This document shows, in pieces, positions 44,173-52,789 of a stretch of DNA of 64,000 bases. The notes beneath the pieces are model-generated. The model saw nothing but the letters and a program-made list of their open reading frames with translations, searched no databases and was not told the origin of the DNA. This stretch comes from Saprospiraceae bacterium (GTDB taxonomy: Bacteria > Bacteroidota > Bacteroidia > Chitinophagales > Saprospiraceae). The translations under genes and the position numbers were made by a program. The DNA is taken from contig JABAQQ010000026.1 in the NCBI GenBank assembly GCA_019187225.1, forward strand, positions 62,001 through 126,000. The letters are read 5' to 3'. Every line of letters starts with the position of its first letter. Within the stretch, counting starts at the first letter, position 1.

Positions 44173-47100
44173 TTATACCGTATTTTGCGGGACCGGCAAA
44201 GGCGCGGGTTCTTTTTCTTTCCTGAATATGCTTGCCGCCAGTTCTCTAACCCGGTCTGCCAGATAATACATGACCGGCACTATGAATACCGTCAGTACCA
44301 TAGATGACAACAAACCACCGATGAGCACCCAGGCCAGTCCGTTTTTCCACTCCGCATCGGCGCCTTTGGCGATGGCGATCGGGATCATGCCCACAACCAT
44401 CGCGATGGTTGTCATAAGGATCGGCCGCAGGCGTTCGCGTCCGGCTTCGACAATGGCTTCGCGGAAGGGTTTGCCCTGCGCTTTCAATTGATTGGTAAAA
44501 TCCACTATCAGGATGGCGTTTTTGGCCACCAACCCGAGTAGCATCAGCATGCCGAGCATCGTGAAGATACTCATATTGGTCATCGAAAGATTCAGGGCCA
44601 GCAATGCTCCGATGAGAGAAACCGGGATGGAAAGCAATACGACCATCGGGTACACGAAATTGTCGTACAAAGTCACCAGGATCAGGTAGATCAGGATCAA
44701 CGCGGCGAGCATGGCCATTCCCATGGCGCTGAAACTTTCATTTTGACGTTTGATGTCGCCGCTCCAGATCATGCTGACGGAGGCCGGCAAGGGGTTGGCC
44801 GCTACCACCTGGTCAATTTCCTTCGCTACCGTACCGGCTGCACGGCCAACGGTGAAGGAAGTGACGGTGACCGAATGTTGACGGTCTTTGCGTTCGAGCT
44901 GAGAGGGGCCCGCACTGGGCGTAAAGGTCGCAAATTGTCCCAATTGCACGATATGGCCCTGATTGTTGACAAAGGACAGGCGGCTCACGTCGTCGGGGTT
45001 GTTGCGGTCGAAAGCGTCTAATTGCACCCGGATGTCGTATTCCGTGCCGTTCTCGCGGAATTGCGCGTCGTCATTGCCCGCAAATGCATTGCGCAGCGTG
45101 GCACCGACAGTCAGCGTGCTCAGACCCAATTGCGCCATTTTTTCGCGATCCGGTTCCACCCGGAGTTCCGGGTTGCCGTTGTCTTCCACCGATACCTGCA
45201 CGTCGTTGGCGCCCGGAATTTTCCGGATCATGCGTTTCAGTTGCTGCCCCGCGGCAAGCAATTCCGGTTGGTCCGGACCGGTCAGGATGATCTCGATGGG
45301 CGCGTTGGCCATGCTGACAATGCCCACATTGGAAGTGGAGAATTCCATCCCGGGGTAGCGTTCGGCCAGTTCGTTCTGCAGGTTGATCATGTACTTGATC
45401 GTAGTTATGTTGTTCGCATTCTTGGTATCGGTGTGCAACTGCACCGTAAGTTCCGTTTCATTTTCAGCGCCCAGACCCGAACTGCCGACACCGCTGCGCG
45501 GACCGCCGATATTTGCATAAACCGATTCTATCTCGGGTTTTTGCAGCAGGTATTGCTCGATTTCCTGTGCAACCAGGTTGTTTTGGCGCAGCGGTGTGCT
45601 TTTAGAGGCTTCCATACGCAGCCGGAACTTGCCCTGATCGCCTTCGGCAAACATTTCTTCTCCCATGATCCCCAGGCTCATGACCCAGCCGATGCCGGCA
45701 AAAAGTGCTATGACCAGGCCGCCGAACGCAAGTTTGTGCGACAATGTCCATTCCAGCGCGCGGCCGTACCAGTCATTCAGCCGGGTCAGTTGCTTTTCAA
45801 ATTGCATCAAGAACCACTGAAACGGATTTTTCGGGTTCAGATGCTCCAGTTTCGCAAAACGGGAAGAGAGCCAGGGCGTCAGCGTAAAACTGGCCAGCAA
45901 GGACACCAGTGTTGCGAATGCAACCGTGTAGGAAAACGGTCGCAATACATCTGCCACCATCGTACTCAGAAACGTCACCGGTAGAAATACCACCACAATC
46001 ACGAGGGTAATGGCGACGGCTGCAAATCCGATCTCTTTTATACCGTCGAGGGTCGCCTGAAGCCGGTTTTTGCCCATTTCAAGGTGCCGCTGAATGTTTT
46101 CAAGAACGACGATCGAGTCGTCCACCAGGATGCCGATGACCAGCGACATGCCCAGCAGGGTCATGAGGTTGAGCGAATAGTCCAGAAAATACATCATCAA
46201 AAAGGCCGAGATCAGGGATACCGGAATAGATACCAGCACCATAATGGCATTGCGCAGGCTGTGCAGGAACAACAGCATGACGAGGGCCACCAGCAAAATG
46301 GCGATGAACAGATCGTGTACCACCGCGTCCACGGATTTCAACGTAATAATACTGCTGTCTTCTGCCACAACGAAATGCACGTTATCGGCGCTGTATGACT
46401 GTTCCATCTGATCCAGTTTGGCGCGCACGAGGCGGCTGACTTCAACGGCGTTGGCATCCGAACTTTTTTTGATAGAGATACCGATGCCTGCCCGGCCATT
46501 GTATCGGGCGATGGATTCGGCGTCGCGCAGACCATCGGTGACCTCCGCGAGGTCCTGCACACGGATCGGTGTGCCGCTTTGGGGGGCAAATACCGTCAGG
46601 TTTTTGATATCGTCTATGTCGGAGAATTTGCCGGCTAATTTGACTGTCAGTTGTTCTCCGGCAGATTTCAACTTTCCCGCCGGTATCTCCACATTGGCCT
46701 GGTTGATGGCCTGTGTGACCTGGAGCAAAGAAAGACCGTAATAAGTCAGTTTGTTGTGGTCAACATTGATACGGATTTCCCGTTTTTCTCCGCCCAGCAG
46801 GCTGCTCTCGGCCACTCCATTTATCTGCTGGATTTGCGGAAGAATTTCATCTTCCACTTTTTGGTAAAAAACCTGATTCGGCAGGCCGGAAGTGGCCGAT
46901 ATCTGCAGGATCGGCTGGTCGCTGGGCGATATTTTGGACAATACCGTAGGTTCCGCATCGCCGGGAAGATCTTTCCGGACATTCTCGATTTTCTGTTGCG
47001 CATCCTGCATCGCTATATCGAGATCGGTACCGCCTTTGAAATTAACGATGACAATGGATGCATTTTCCAGCGATTTCGATTGTATGTCGTCAATATTGTC

Positions 47101-47322
47101 GAGGCCGGAAAGAGCGTCTTCAATTTTTTCAGTCACCTCGTTCTGGACTTCAGCGGGCGCAGCACCGGGATAAACGGTCGTAGCCGTAATGACTGGTTGT
47201 GCCATATCGGGCAACAGTTCGTAAGGCAACTGGGTGTAGGCGAAAAGTCCACCCAATGTCAAGATGCCGAACAGTACAATAATGAGGGAGGGGCGTTTTA
47301 TAGATAATTCAGTGATATTCAT
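44173..47322 (-). CDS. AcrB-like (HAE1-family) RND multidrug efflux pump
   Basis: A 1049-residue inner-membrane pump of normal RND length. It starts MNITELSIKRPSLIIVLFGI (helix 1) and shows the conserved TM4 proton-relay pair in GILVDDSIVVLENIQRH and the second-half motif GLVAKNAILIVDF, which distinguish it from the heavy-metal pump at 33,518. Periplasmic porter motifs include FKGGTDLDIAMQDAQQKIE. HAE1 pumps export hydrophobic drugs, dyes, bile salts or similar compounds. The adaptor gene (47,379-48,449), the TolC-type gene and a TetR regulator gene precede it in that order, forming a complete tripartite pump operon. The end of the gene is 54 bp before the HMA/AraC regulator start. Confidence 0.95.
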   Translation of the reverse strand: MNITELSIKRPSLIIVLFGILTLGGLFAYTQLPYELLPDMAQPVITATTVYPGAAPAEVQNEVTEKIEDALSGLDNIDDIQSKSLENASIVIVNFKGGTDLDIAMQDAQQKIENVRKDLPGDAEPTVLSKISPSDQPILQISATSGLPNQVFYQKVEDEILPQIQQINGVAESSLLGGEKREIRINVDHNKLTYYGLSLLQVTQAINQANVEIPAGKLKSAGEQLTVKLAGKFSDIDDIKNLTVFAPQSGTPIRVQDLAEVTDGLRDAESIARYNGRAGIGISIKKSSDANAVEVSRLVRAKLDQMEQSYSADNVHFVVAEDSSIITLKSVDAVVHDLFIAILLVALVMLLFLHSLRNAIMVLVSIPVSLISAFLMMYFLDYSLNLMTLLGMSLVIGILVDDSIVVLENIQRHLEMGKNRLQATLDGIKEIGFAAVAITLVIVVVFLPVTFLSTMVADVLRPFSYTVAFATLVSLLASFTLTPWLSSRFAKLEHLNPKNPFQWFLMQFEKQLTRLNDWYGRALEWTLSHKLAFGGLVIALFAGIGWVMSLGIMGEEMFAEGDQGKFRLRMEASKSTPLRQNNLVAQEIEQYLLQKPEIESVYANIGGPRSGVGSSGLGAENETELTVQLHTDTKNANNITTIKYMINLQNELAERYPGMEFSTSNVGIVSMANAPIEIILTGPDQPELLAAGQQLKRMIRKIPGANDVQVSVEDNGNPELRVEPDREKMAQLGLSTLTVGATLRNAFAGNDDAQFRENGTEYDIRVQLDAFDRNNPDDVSRLSFVNNQGHIVQLGQFATFTPSAGPSQLERKDRQHSVTVTSFTVGRAAGTVAKEIDQVVAANPLPASVSMIWSGDIKRQNESFSAMGMAMLAALILIYLILVTLYDNFVYPMVVLLSIPVSLIGALLALNLSMTNMSIFTMLGMLMLLGLVAKNAILIVDFTNQLKAQGKPFREAIVEAGRERLRPILMTTIAMVVGMIPIAIAKGADAEWKNGLAWVLIGGLLSSMVLTVFIVPVMYYLADRVRELAASIFRKEKEPAPLPVPQNTV

Positions 47323-47378
47323 AGCTCGAGATTGAAGTAGGAATGGAAATGGTTCCTGGCGGCTTTCTACATAAAGGC

Positions 47379-48449
47379 TTATTTGTTCAGAGCGGATTTC
47401 ACGAGTATTCCTTCGGTCAGGTTGATCTGACCGCTCGTCACGACGGTGTCGCCTTCCAGCAGACCCGTGAGCACTTCGTAGTAATCGTTGTTCGAAGCGC
47501 CGACCACCACGGAGCGCAGCGAAACTTTGCCATTTTCGACGACGAACACCCGCGGTTCTTTTGCCGTACCGGTCAATGCCGTTTTCGGCAGCGCCAATAC
47601 GTTGTTTCTTGAAGTATTTTGAAATGACAGCGTCCCGAACATGCCAGCCTTCAGGGGGTATTTCTGACGGTTCGATACCAGTACTTCAACCGGGAAATTG
47701 TGCGCGGCATCGGCCTGGACGCCGACCATGCGGATTTTACCGGAAAAGTCAACACCCGGATAGGCATCTACGGAAATGTGTACCTTCTGGCCGGTGCGGA
47801 ACAAAAGCATTTCTTTTTCAGGCACTGCTACGGTCAATTTGAGGCTTGAAATATCGGTGAGATGCACCAGGGGCGCGCCTGGAGCCAATACGCTGCCGAG
47901 ATCGAAAAAACGCCGGGTGATCACGCCGCCAAATGGGGCTGTGAACGTAGTGCGTGCGAGTTGTTCGCCTAACGTTTTGAGCTGCACTTCGAGCGAGCGT
48001 TTTTGAACCAACGCCTTTTCCAGGTTAACACCGGGCACTGCTTCCGACTGGCTGAGTGTGGCGTAGCGGTTCACATCGGCCTGCACGCCGTCCAGATGAA
48101 CTTTGGTGGCTTCCATCTGCAACCGGATGGATTCCGGGTCCAGCCGTGCCAGTACTTGGCCCGGGCGGACGGCATCTCCTTCCTGTATTCCAACAAACAC
48201 AACTTTGCCTGAGGCTTCAGCGGCGATCGTATTTTCACGAACGGGTTCGAAGGAACCGGTAAATAGTTGTTGCGCAGCCAGATCGCGTTTGGAGACGTTA
48301 GCCGTGGTCACCGGTACCCGTGTATCGGGGTCGCGGTGGTACACTTTTGCTGCGGCTTTTTCCTGGTTGTTCAGGAGGGTGAAGGCGGTGAAAGCGAGGG
48401 TTATGGCAATAAGGAGGACCCAGATCACAGGTCGGATCAGCTTTTTCAT
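47379..48449 (-). CDS. RND efflux periplasmic adaptor subunit (AcrA-like)
   Basis: A 356-residue membrane-fusion protein. The N-terminal anchor is MKKLIRPVIWVLLIAITLAFTAFTLL. Lipoyl halves are visible at AEASGKVVFVGIQEGDAVRPGQVLARLD and FTAPFGGVITRRFFDLGSVLAPGAPL, joined by a short helical hairpin; a beta-barrel domain and a membrane-proximal domain ending TSGQINLTEGILVK follow. It connects the HAE1 pump to the TolC-type channel. It is smaller than the metal adaptor at 31,846 and lacks His-rich or extra N-terminal domains, in keeping with a drug pump. Confidence 0.93.
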   Translation of the reverse strand: MKKLIRPVIWVLLIAITLAFTAFTLLNNQEKAAAKVYHRDPDTRVPVTTANVSKRDLAAQQLFTGSFEPVRENTIAAEASGKVVFVGIQEGDAVRPGQVLARLDPESIRLQMEATKVHLDGVQADVNRYATLSQSEAVPGVNLEKALVQKRSLEVQLKTLGEQLARTTFTAPFGGVITRRFFDLGSVLAPGAPLVHLTDISSLKLTVAVPEKEMLLFRTGQKVHISVDAYPGVDFSGKIRMVGVQADAAHNFPVEVLVSNRQKYPLKAGMFGTLSFQNTSRNNVLALPKTALTGTAKEPRVFVVENGKVSLRSVVVGASNNDYYEVLTGLLEGDTVVTSGQINLTEGILVKSALNK

Positions 48450-48536
48450 TGGATGGTGACAGTTTTATTGTTTGAATGAAATAGGAAAGAAAAGGGAAGA
48501 TTTCAGGGGTGACACTTTCAGAATGGTCGGATACAG

Positions 48537-49853
48537 TTAATCCAGTAAGCGGCCGGTGGCTTTGTTCATTTCAAGTTGAGCGATGCGCAGGTTGGTCATT
48601 GTGTTGAGGTAGTTGATTTGCGCCTCCCGCAACGCAGTCTCCGCATTCAGCAGATCGGTTATATCCGCCAGCCCTTCGCGCAGCTGCAGGGCCGTTTGTT
48701 GCAGCACTTTGCCTGCCAATTGTACGCTGGACTCTGCAGCCACGAGCAGGCGGCGGTTCGATAGTATCTGGTTACGGGCATTGACGGTTTCCATGGCAAT
48801 ATTTTGTTGCAGAAAGGTGTATTGGTGCTCCAGTTGCTGAAATTCCAGGTTTTTCTGCGACAACCTGGCGCGGCGCGCCCGGCCGTCGAAGATATTCCAT
48901 TGCGCCGACAAACCGATAGCGCTCGCAGGATAAAACTTCAGAAAACTGTTGTCGCCAAATTTGCCAAAGCCGGAATAATTATACGAACCGAACGCTGCAA
49001 CGATGGGTAAAGCACCTGCACGGATGCGTTGCCGTTCGAGGATGTTGTTGTTTTTTTGCTTTTCGAGCAATTGCAGATCAGTGCGTTGTGCCTCCGGTCG
49101 CATTAAGGCTGTTGCATCGGGGATTTCGATGGTCGTGTCAAGACGGATGGTCTCCGTTTGAGGTATTACCATCAGCAACTGCAGCAGGCGGAGTGTCTGG
49201 TCGTGTTGTTCACGCAGGTTTTGAAGGCCGTTCTGCAGATTTTCCTGTTGCAATTGCAGGCGTTGAACGTCAACCGGCGTGGCCAATTGCTGGTCAGCAA
49301 GAAGACGGGTAGTTTGAGTCACCTTTTCCAGACTGACTAAATTGCCTTCCAGAAAGTCAATTTGTTTGGCCAATGCCTGAGCGTTGAAAAACGCAGCCGA
49401 CACATTGTATACCACTTCTTCGCGGGCGTTGCGCCATTGCAGTTGCGCTACTTGCCGGCCCGTTTCCACCTGGTTGAGTGCCAACGTTAAAGACGGGCTG
49501 TACAATACCTGTGTCACCTGAACGGAGGTGCTCAGGTTGATCGGGACGCCAAACCGGGCGGCATTGTATTGCCCTTCGGGGCCGCCGAATGCGGAGGCGG
49601 GTACCATCTGGCGCGGCACTTGGAGGTAGTACTGGTAATGAGCATTTGCATTGATCTGAGGGAGCAGACCGGCGCGCACTTCGGCGCGCTGGTGATCAGG
49701 GATCAGCATGCCTGTCCGTGCATTTTCAACAGCGGGATTTTGCAGGAGCGCCAGGCTTAAACAATCCTCCAGCGTCATCGCCCGGGCAGGCTGAGCCGTT
49801 ACCGATACTGCGTACAGGAACAAAACAGTCAAGGTCAAAAAGAGAGGTTTCAT
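48537..49853 (-). CDS. TolC-family outer-membrane channel of the HAE1 pump
   Basis: About 438 residues from the ATG at 49,853, which begins a signal peptide (MKPLFLTLTVLFLYAVSVTAQ); the longer frame from 49,922 overlaps the TetR gene and adds a non-signal extension. It has the duplicated outer-membrane efflux repeat (MTLEDCLSLALLQNPAVENA at the start; LAGKVLQQTALQLREGLADITDLLNAETALREAQINYL near the end). It provides the outer-membrane duct for the pump at 44,173-47,322. The 66 bp between it and the TetR gene carry an AT-rich palindrome that may be an operator. Confidence 0.92.
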   Translation of the reverse strand: MKPLFLTLTVLFLYAVSVTAQPARAMTLEDCLSLALLQNPAVENARTGMLIPDHQRAEVRAGLLPQINANAHYQYYLQVPRQMVPASAFGGPEGQYNAARFGVPINLSTSVQVTQVLYSPSLTLALNQVETGRQVAQLQWRNAREEVVYNVSAAFFNAQALAKQIDFLEGNLVSLEKVTQTTRLLADQQLATPVDVQRLQLQQENLQNGLQNLREQHDQTLRLLQLLMVIPQTETIRLDTTIEIPDATALMRPEAQRTDLQLLEKQKNNNILERQRIRAGALPIVAAFGSYNYSGFGKFGDNSFLKFYPASAIGLSAQWNIFDGRARRARLSQKNLEFQQLEHQYTFLQQNIAMETVNARNQILSNRRLLVAAESSVQLAGKVLQQTALQLREGLADITDLLNAETALREAQINYLNTMTNLRIAQLEMNKATGRLLD

Positions 49854-49881
49854 CTTGGATTGTAATTTTGATTTAAAATTA

Positions 49882-49905
49882 TGATTTAAAAATTTGTTTA
49901 AATCA
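49882..49905. promoter_or_regulatory. Putative TetR operator upstream of the TolC-family gene
   Basis: A palindrome TGATTTAAA-N6-TTTAAATCA lies 29-52 bp before the channel gene's start codon. It shares the word TGTTTAAAT with the palindrome upstream of the TetR gene. TetR-family repressors bind such dyads. The assignment is by position and similarity only. Confidence 0.45.
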
Positions 49906-49918
49906 GGGGCAAAAAAAA

Positions 49919-50530
49919 TCACCCCCGGTGGCGGAGGTAGGTCAGGATCATTTCCGGTATGGCTTTTTTGCGTTCGTCCATAAACCTGTAAAATTCTTCC
50001 GTGGTCAAATTTTGTTTCATTTTGATCATGTTCATACTGATAAAAGGGAAAATGACCATAGACATCAGGCTAAGCTCGATCTGATCGAAGTTTGTCTTGC
50101 GGATGTTCCCTTTGGCCGCTTCTTCTTCGAGCTGAAGGAGGAAGCGGTTTTCCTTGGGGTGCATTTCGGCCATTAAAGAGCCGATTTTTGAATTTTCACC
50201 GCGCATTTCACTAAAAACGAACATTGGCAGCATTGGATCGCTTTTCAGTAATTCGATCATTTGGTCTACAAACTTGTAAATCTTTGCCTCTAAGGGCAGA
50301 TCGTCGTTCAAAATACGCGCAATGGGGGCGAAAGTATCGGCAAAACATTCCCGGAATATCTCCTGAAATAACTTCTCCTTACTGCGAAAATAGTAGTTGA
50401 CCAAGGCGATATTGCTGGAAGCATGTTCTGCAATATCGCGGGTAGTGGTATTGCCAAATCCTTTTTCCAAAAATACCTTCTTCGCAGCGTCTTTGATTAT
50501 TTCTTCGGTACTCAGCTCGTGCTTAATCAT
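49919..50530 (-). CDS. TetR/AcrR-family transcriptional regulator
   Basis: About 203 residues from the ATG at 50,530 (MIKHELSTEEIIKDAAKKVF); the frame extends 17 residues upstream without supporting features. The N-terminal HTH (residues about 10-60) is a typical TetR domain (GFGNTTTRDIAEHASSNIALVNYYFRSKEKLF). The variable C-terminal helical part (about 70-200) would bind the inducer and form the dimer. It is the first gene of the minus-strand drug-pump operon (TetR, channel, adaptor, pump), so it probably represses its own operon until a pump substrate binds. Confidence 0.92.
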   Translation of the reverse strand: MIKHELSTEEIIKDAAKKVFLEKGFGNTTTRDIAEHASSNIALVNYYFRSKEKLFQEIFRECFADTFAPIARILNDDLPLEAKIYKFVDQMIELLKSDPMLPMFVFSEMRGENSKIGSLMAEMHPKENRFLLQLEEEAAKGNIRKTNFDQIELSLMSMVIFPFISMNMIKMKQNLTTEEFYRFMDERKKAIPEMILTYLRHRG

Positions 50531-50599
50531 GTTTTTTTCTTTCACCGCACAAAGGTAAAGTACCCTGAAAGAAAGATGCAAATTTTTTTAAAAAAATAT

Positions 50600-50617
50600 T
50601 TTAAACAAATGTTTAAA
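50600..50617. promoter_or_regulatory. Putative TetR operator upstream of the TetR gene
   Basis: A perfect palindrome TTTAAACA-AA-TGTTTAAA lies 70-87 bp upstream of the TetR start codon in an AT-rich promoter-like stretch. It resembles the dyad at 49,882-49,905. Autorepression would be typical for the family. Confidence 0.5.
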
Positions 50618-50693
50618 TTTTTTGTGCCCTGCAAAAGCAAGGTTTAAGCTTCATGAGACATCCGAAAAGTCATTTGCCTTACACTACAAATGC

Positions 50694-50722
50694 TTTTAAT
50701 TTTCTTTTAACCCCGGTTTAAT
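50694..50722 (+). promoter_or_regulatory. 11-bp phased TTTTAA half-site array (site A)
   Basis: TTTTAA at 50,694-50,699, TTTTAA at 50,705-50,710 and GTTTAA at 50,716-50,721 are spaced exactly 11 bp. Direct repeats with an 11-bp step are the usual binding layout for OmpR/PhoB-type regulators. The array is about 115-143 bp upstream of the coiled-coil membrane protein gene. The regulator encoded at 52,094 is the obvious candidate. Confidence 0.55.
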
Positions 50723-50836
50723 GTCCGGCACTTTTTCCTGTCCAAAAATTTGCACCGCTCCTCTTTCCAATTTTTGGAGCCGTTTTCATGCGCGAATTCC
50801 CCCACGCTTTATTTCAATCCTTTTCAATCTTTTACT

Positions 50837-51760
50837 ATGAGAATCATCCAAAATTCAAAAATCCTTTACATCACCGCAGCGCTCATGCTGCTTTTCACCG
50901 TTGGTTTCAGCATCTTCTTCTGGCAAAAATCACAAAGCCTCGGCAAACAAAACGCATTTCTGTCATCTGAGATACAGACATTGGAAACAGAGAAATCCAC
51001 GATGGAACGCGAACTCGACAGCCTGACGGTCTCTTACGAGAACCTGCGCAGCGAAAATGAAGGTTTGCGTGGTAAGGAAGCCAGTACAACCGCTCTGATC
51101 GCTGAAAAAGACGCTGCGATTAAAAAGATCAAATCCCAAAACCGCCGCGACCTGGCGACGCTGCGTCAACAAGTGGAAGAATTGCGCAAGATCAAAATAG
51201 AATACGAAACCATCATCAGCACTGTACGCAGCGAGAACGAACAATTGCGCGCAGAGAACGAACGCCTCGTAGGTGAAAACACCCAGCTGCGCGGCGAAAA
51301 TGCCGATCTGACGGGGAAAATGGGGCATCTTGCCAAACAATTGGAGGAACAGATCCGAAAAACACAGAGCGCCAAATTTAAGGCCACCTCTTTCCGGGTA
51401 GAAGTGGAACGCCGCAACGATAAGTTGACTACCCGCGCCAGGAAAGCGCGCGAGATATTCGTCAGTTTCGATCTCGCTGATGTGCCTCAAGAGTTTCAGG
51501 GCATTCAAAAACTGTATCTGGCTATTACCGACGATAAAGGTCGTCCCATCGCCTCCGGAAACCCCGTTAAGACCACAGTGGAAGCTCCGACGGGTCCCGT
51601 GGCCGTGATCGCTCAACAGGTAAAGGCCGTTTCGCTGAATGATACGCAACGTTTGTCGTATACATACAAATTCGATGACCGGCTCAAAGCCGGCAATTAT
51701 GTGGTCGCTATTTATTGCGATTCAGGGCTGCTCGGCGCGGCCAGTTTCCGGCTGGCCTGA
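50837..51760 (+). CDS. Membrane-anchored coiled-coil protein of unknown function
   Basis: About 307 residues from the ATG at 50,837 (MRIIQNSKILYITAALMLLF), chosen because it opens the membrane helix (about residues 10-28); the frame from 50,750 adds 29 residues lacking signal features. A long coiled coil follows (about 35-190), with heptads and repeated (E/Q)LR.EN..L.GEN words. A compact C-terminal domain (about 195-307) reads KATSFRVEVERRNDKLTTRARKAREIFVSFDLADVP and ends with beta strands (YVVAIYCDSGLLGAASFRL). I do not recognise a named family; similar anchored coiled-coil proteins occur in Bacteroidota. It probably faces the periplasm. Its promoter region carries the 11-bp phased half-sites shared with the surface protein gene at 54,555. 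Confidence 0.8.
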   Translation: MRIIQNSKILYITAALMLLFTVGFSIFFWQKSQSLGKQNAFLSSEIQTLETEKSTMERELDSLTVSYENLRSENEGLRGKEASTTALIAEKDAAIKKIKSQNRRDLATLRQQVEELRKIKIEYETIISTVRSENEQLRAENERLVGENTQLRGENADLTGKMGHLAKQLEEQIRKTQSAKFKATSFRVEVERRNDKLTTRARKAREIFVSFDLADVPQEFQGIQKLYLAITDDKGRPIASGNPVKTTVEAPTGPVAVIAQQVKAVSLNDTQRLSYTYKFDDRLKAGNYVVAIYCDSGLLGAASFRLA

Positions 51761-52093
51761 ACACAGAAACTATACAAGTTCATCGAAGCGACCGCTTCCC
51801 CGGCAAATGTTGTCGGGGGGCGGTCTTTTTTAACATCGTATTTTTACATCGCAATGGTGAATCACCAGGAGTAGTGTGACAGCGTTAACTCACTTGACGT
51901 CGGGCGTTTGTTGTCATGGTCAAACGTCCAATGTCTAAAGGCGATTTATTTTGTCCGCTTACTTAAGTATAAGTACGAAATTAATTGATATTAAGATATT
52001 GAGATATTATGCCGTAACCTACTGATTGTCAAGGATAATATCTTAATATCTCAATATCATTTAATATCGCCCACCTACTTAACTTTAAAAGAT
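51761..52093. other. Intergenic region with terminator and AT-rich inverted repeat
   Basis: The 333 bp between the coiled-coil gene and the response regulator hold no gene. They contain the terminator at 51,790-51,831, a copy of the dispersed GTCCAATGTCT words near 51,928, and an imperfect 23-bp inverted repeat (51,987-52,009 with 52,036-52,058, two mismatches) made of AATATC/GATATT words just before the regulator gene. Confidence 0.7.
51790..51831 (+). terminator. Intrinsic terminator after the coiled-coil protein gene
   Basis: GACCGC (51,790-51,795) pairs with GCGGTC (51,820-51,825), extended by a C-run/G-run inner stem, and seven T follow. It lies 30 bp after the stop codon. Confidence 0.8.
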
Positions 52094-52789
52094 ATGACCA
52101 GCGTATTGCTCATCGAAGACGAGCCCAAAGTGGCCGCTCCGGTAAAAAAATGGCTTGAAGAAAATGATTTTGCCGTCGAACTCGCCCCTGACGGCGCGGT
52201 AGGCCGTCATTTGGCGCAAATCAACAAATACGACATTGTTTTACTGGATTTGAATCTTCCGTTCATCAGCGGTTACGATGTGTGCCGGGCCATCCGCGCG
52301 GCTCATCCGCAACTGCCGATCATTATGGTCACGGCATTGGGTAGTGTGGAACAAAAACTGACCGGCTTCGATGCGGGCGCGGACGACTACATCGTCAAAC
52401 CTTTCGATTTTCGTGAATTGCTGGCACGCATGCGCACCCTCCTGAAGCGAAATCCCGCTGCAGCGGTCGAAGAAGAACCGGGCGAAGTGCTGCGTGTTGC
52501 GGATATGGAGATCAATACGGGTTTTAAAACAGTGACACGCGGAGGAAATCCGATTTCGCTTACTGCCCGGGAATATTCCCTGCTCGAATATTTGGTGCGG
52601 CGCAATGGCAGGGTAGCTTCCCGCAACGAAATCGTGGAGCACGTATGGGATGTAAATTTCGATACCGGCACGAATGTAGTGGAAGTATACATCAACTTTT
52701 TGCGCAAAAAGATTGATAAAAATTATCATCCGAAACTGATCCACACCAAACAAGGCATGGGTTATTACCTGAAAGTGTTGCCAGTATGA
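52094..52789 (+). CDS. OmpR-family response regulator
   Basis: A 231-residue two-domain regulator. The receiver domain (about 1-120) has the acidic pair in LIEDEPK, phospho-acceptor Asp52 in LLDLNLP and the Lys-Pro switch in DDYIVKPFDF. The C-terminal winged-helix DNA-binding domain (about 130-231) shows ISLTAREYSLLEYLVRRNGRVASR and VVEVYINFLRKKID...IHTKQGMGYYL, as in OmpR/PhoB. The kinase gene overlaps its end by four bases (ATGA), so the pair is translationally coupled. Members bind tandem direct repeats with an 11-bp step, and such arrays flank this gene pair. Confidence 0.95.
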   Translation: MTSVLLIEDEPKVAAPVKKWLEENDFAVELAPDGAVGRHLAQINKYDIVLLDLNLPFISGYDVCRAIRAAHPQLPIIMVTALGSVEQKLTGFDAGADDYIVKPFDFRELLARMRTLLKRNPAAAVEEEPGEVLRVADMEINTGFKTVTRGGNPISLTAREYSLLEYLVRRNGRVASRNEIVEHVWDVNFDTGTNVVEVYINFLRKKIDKNYHPKLIHTKQGMGYYLKVLPV

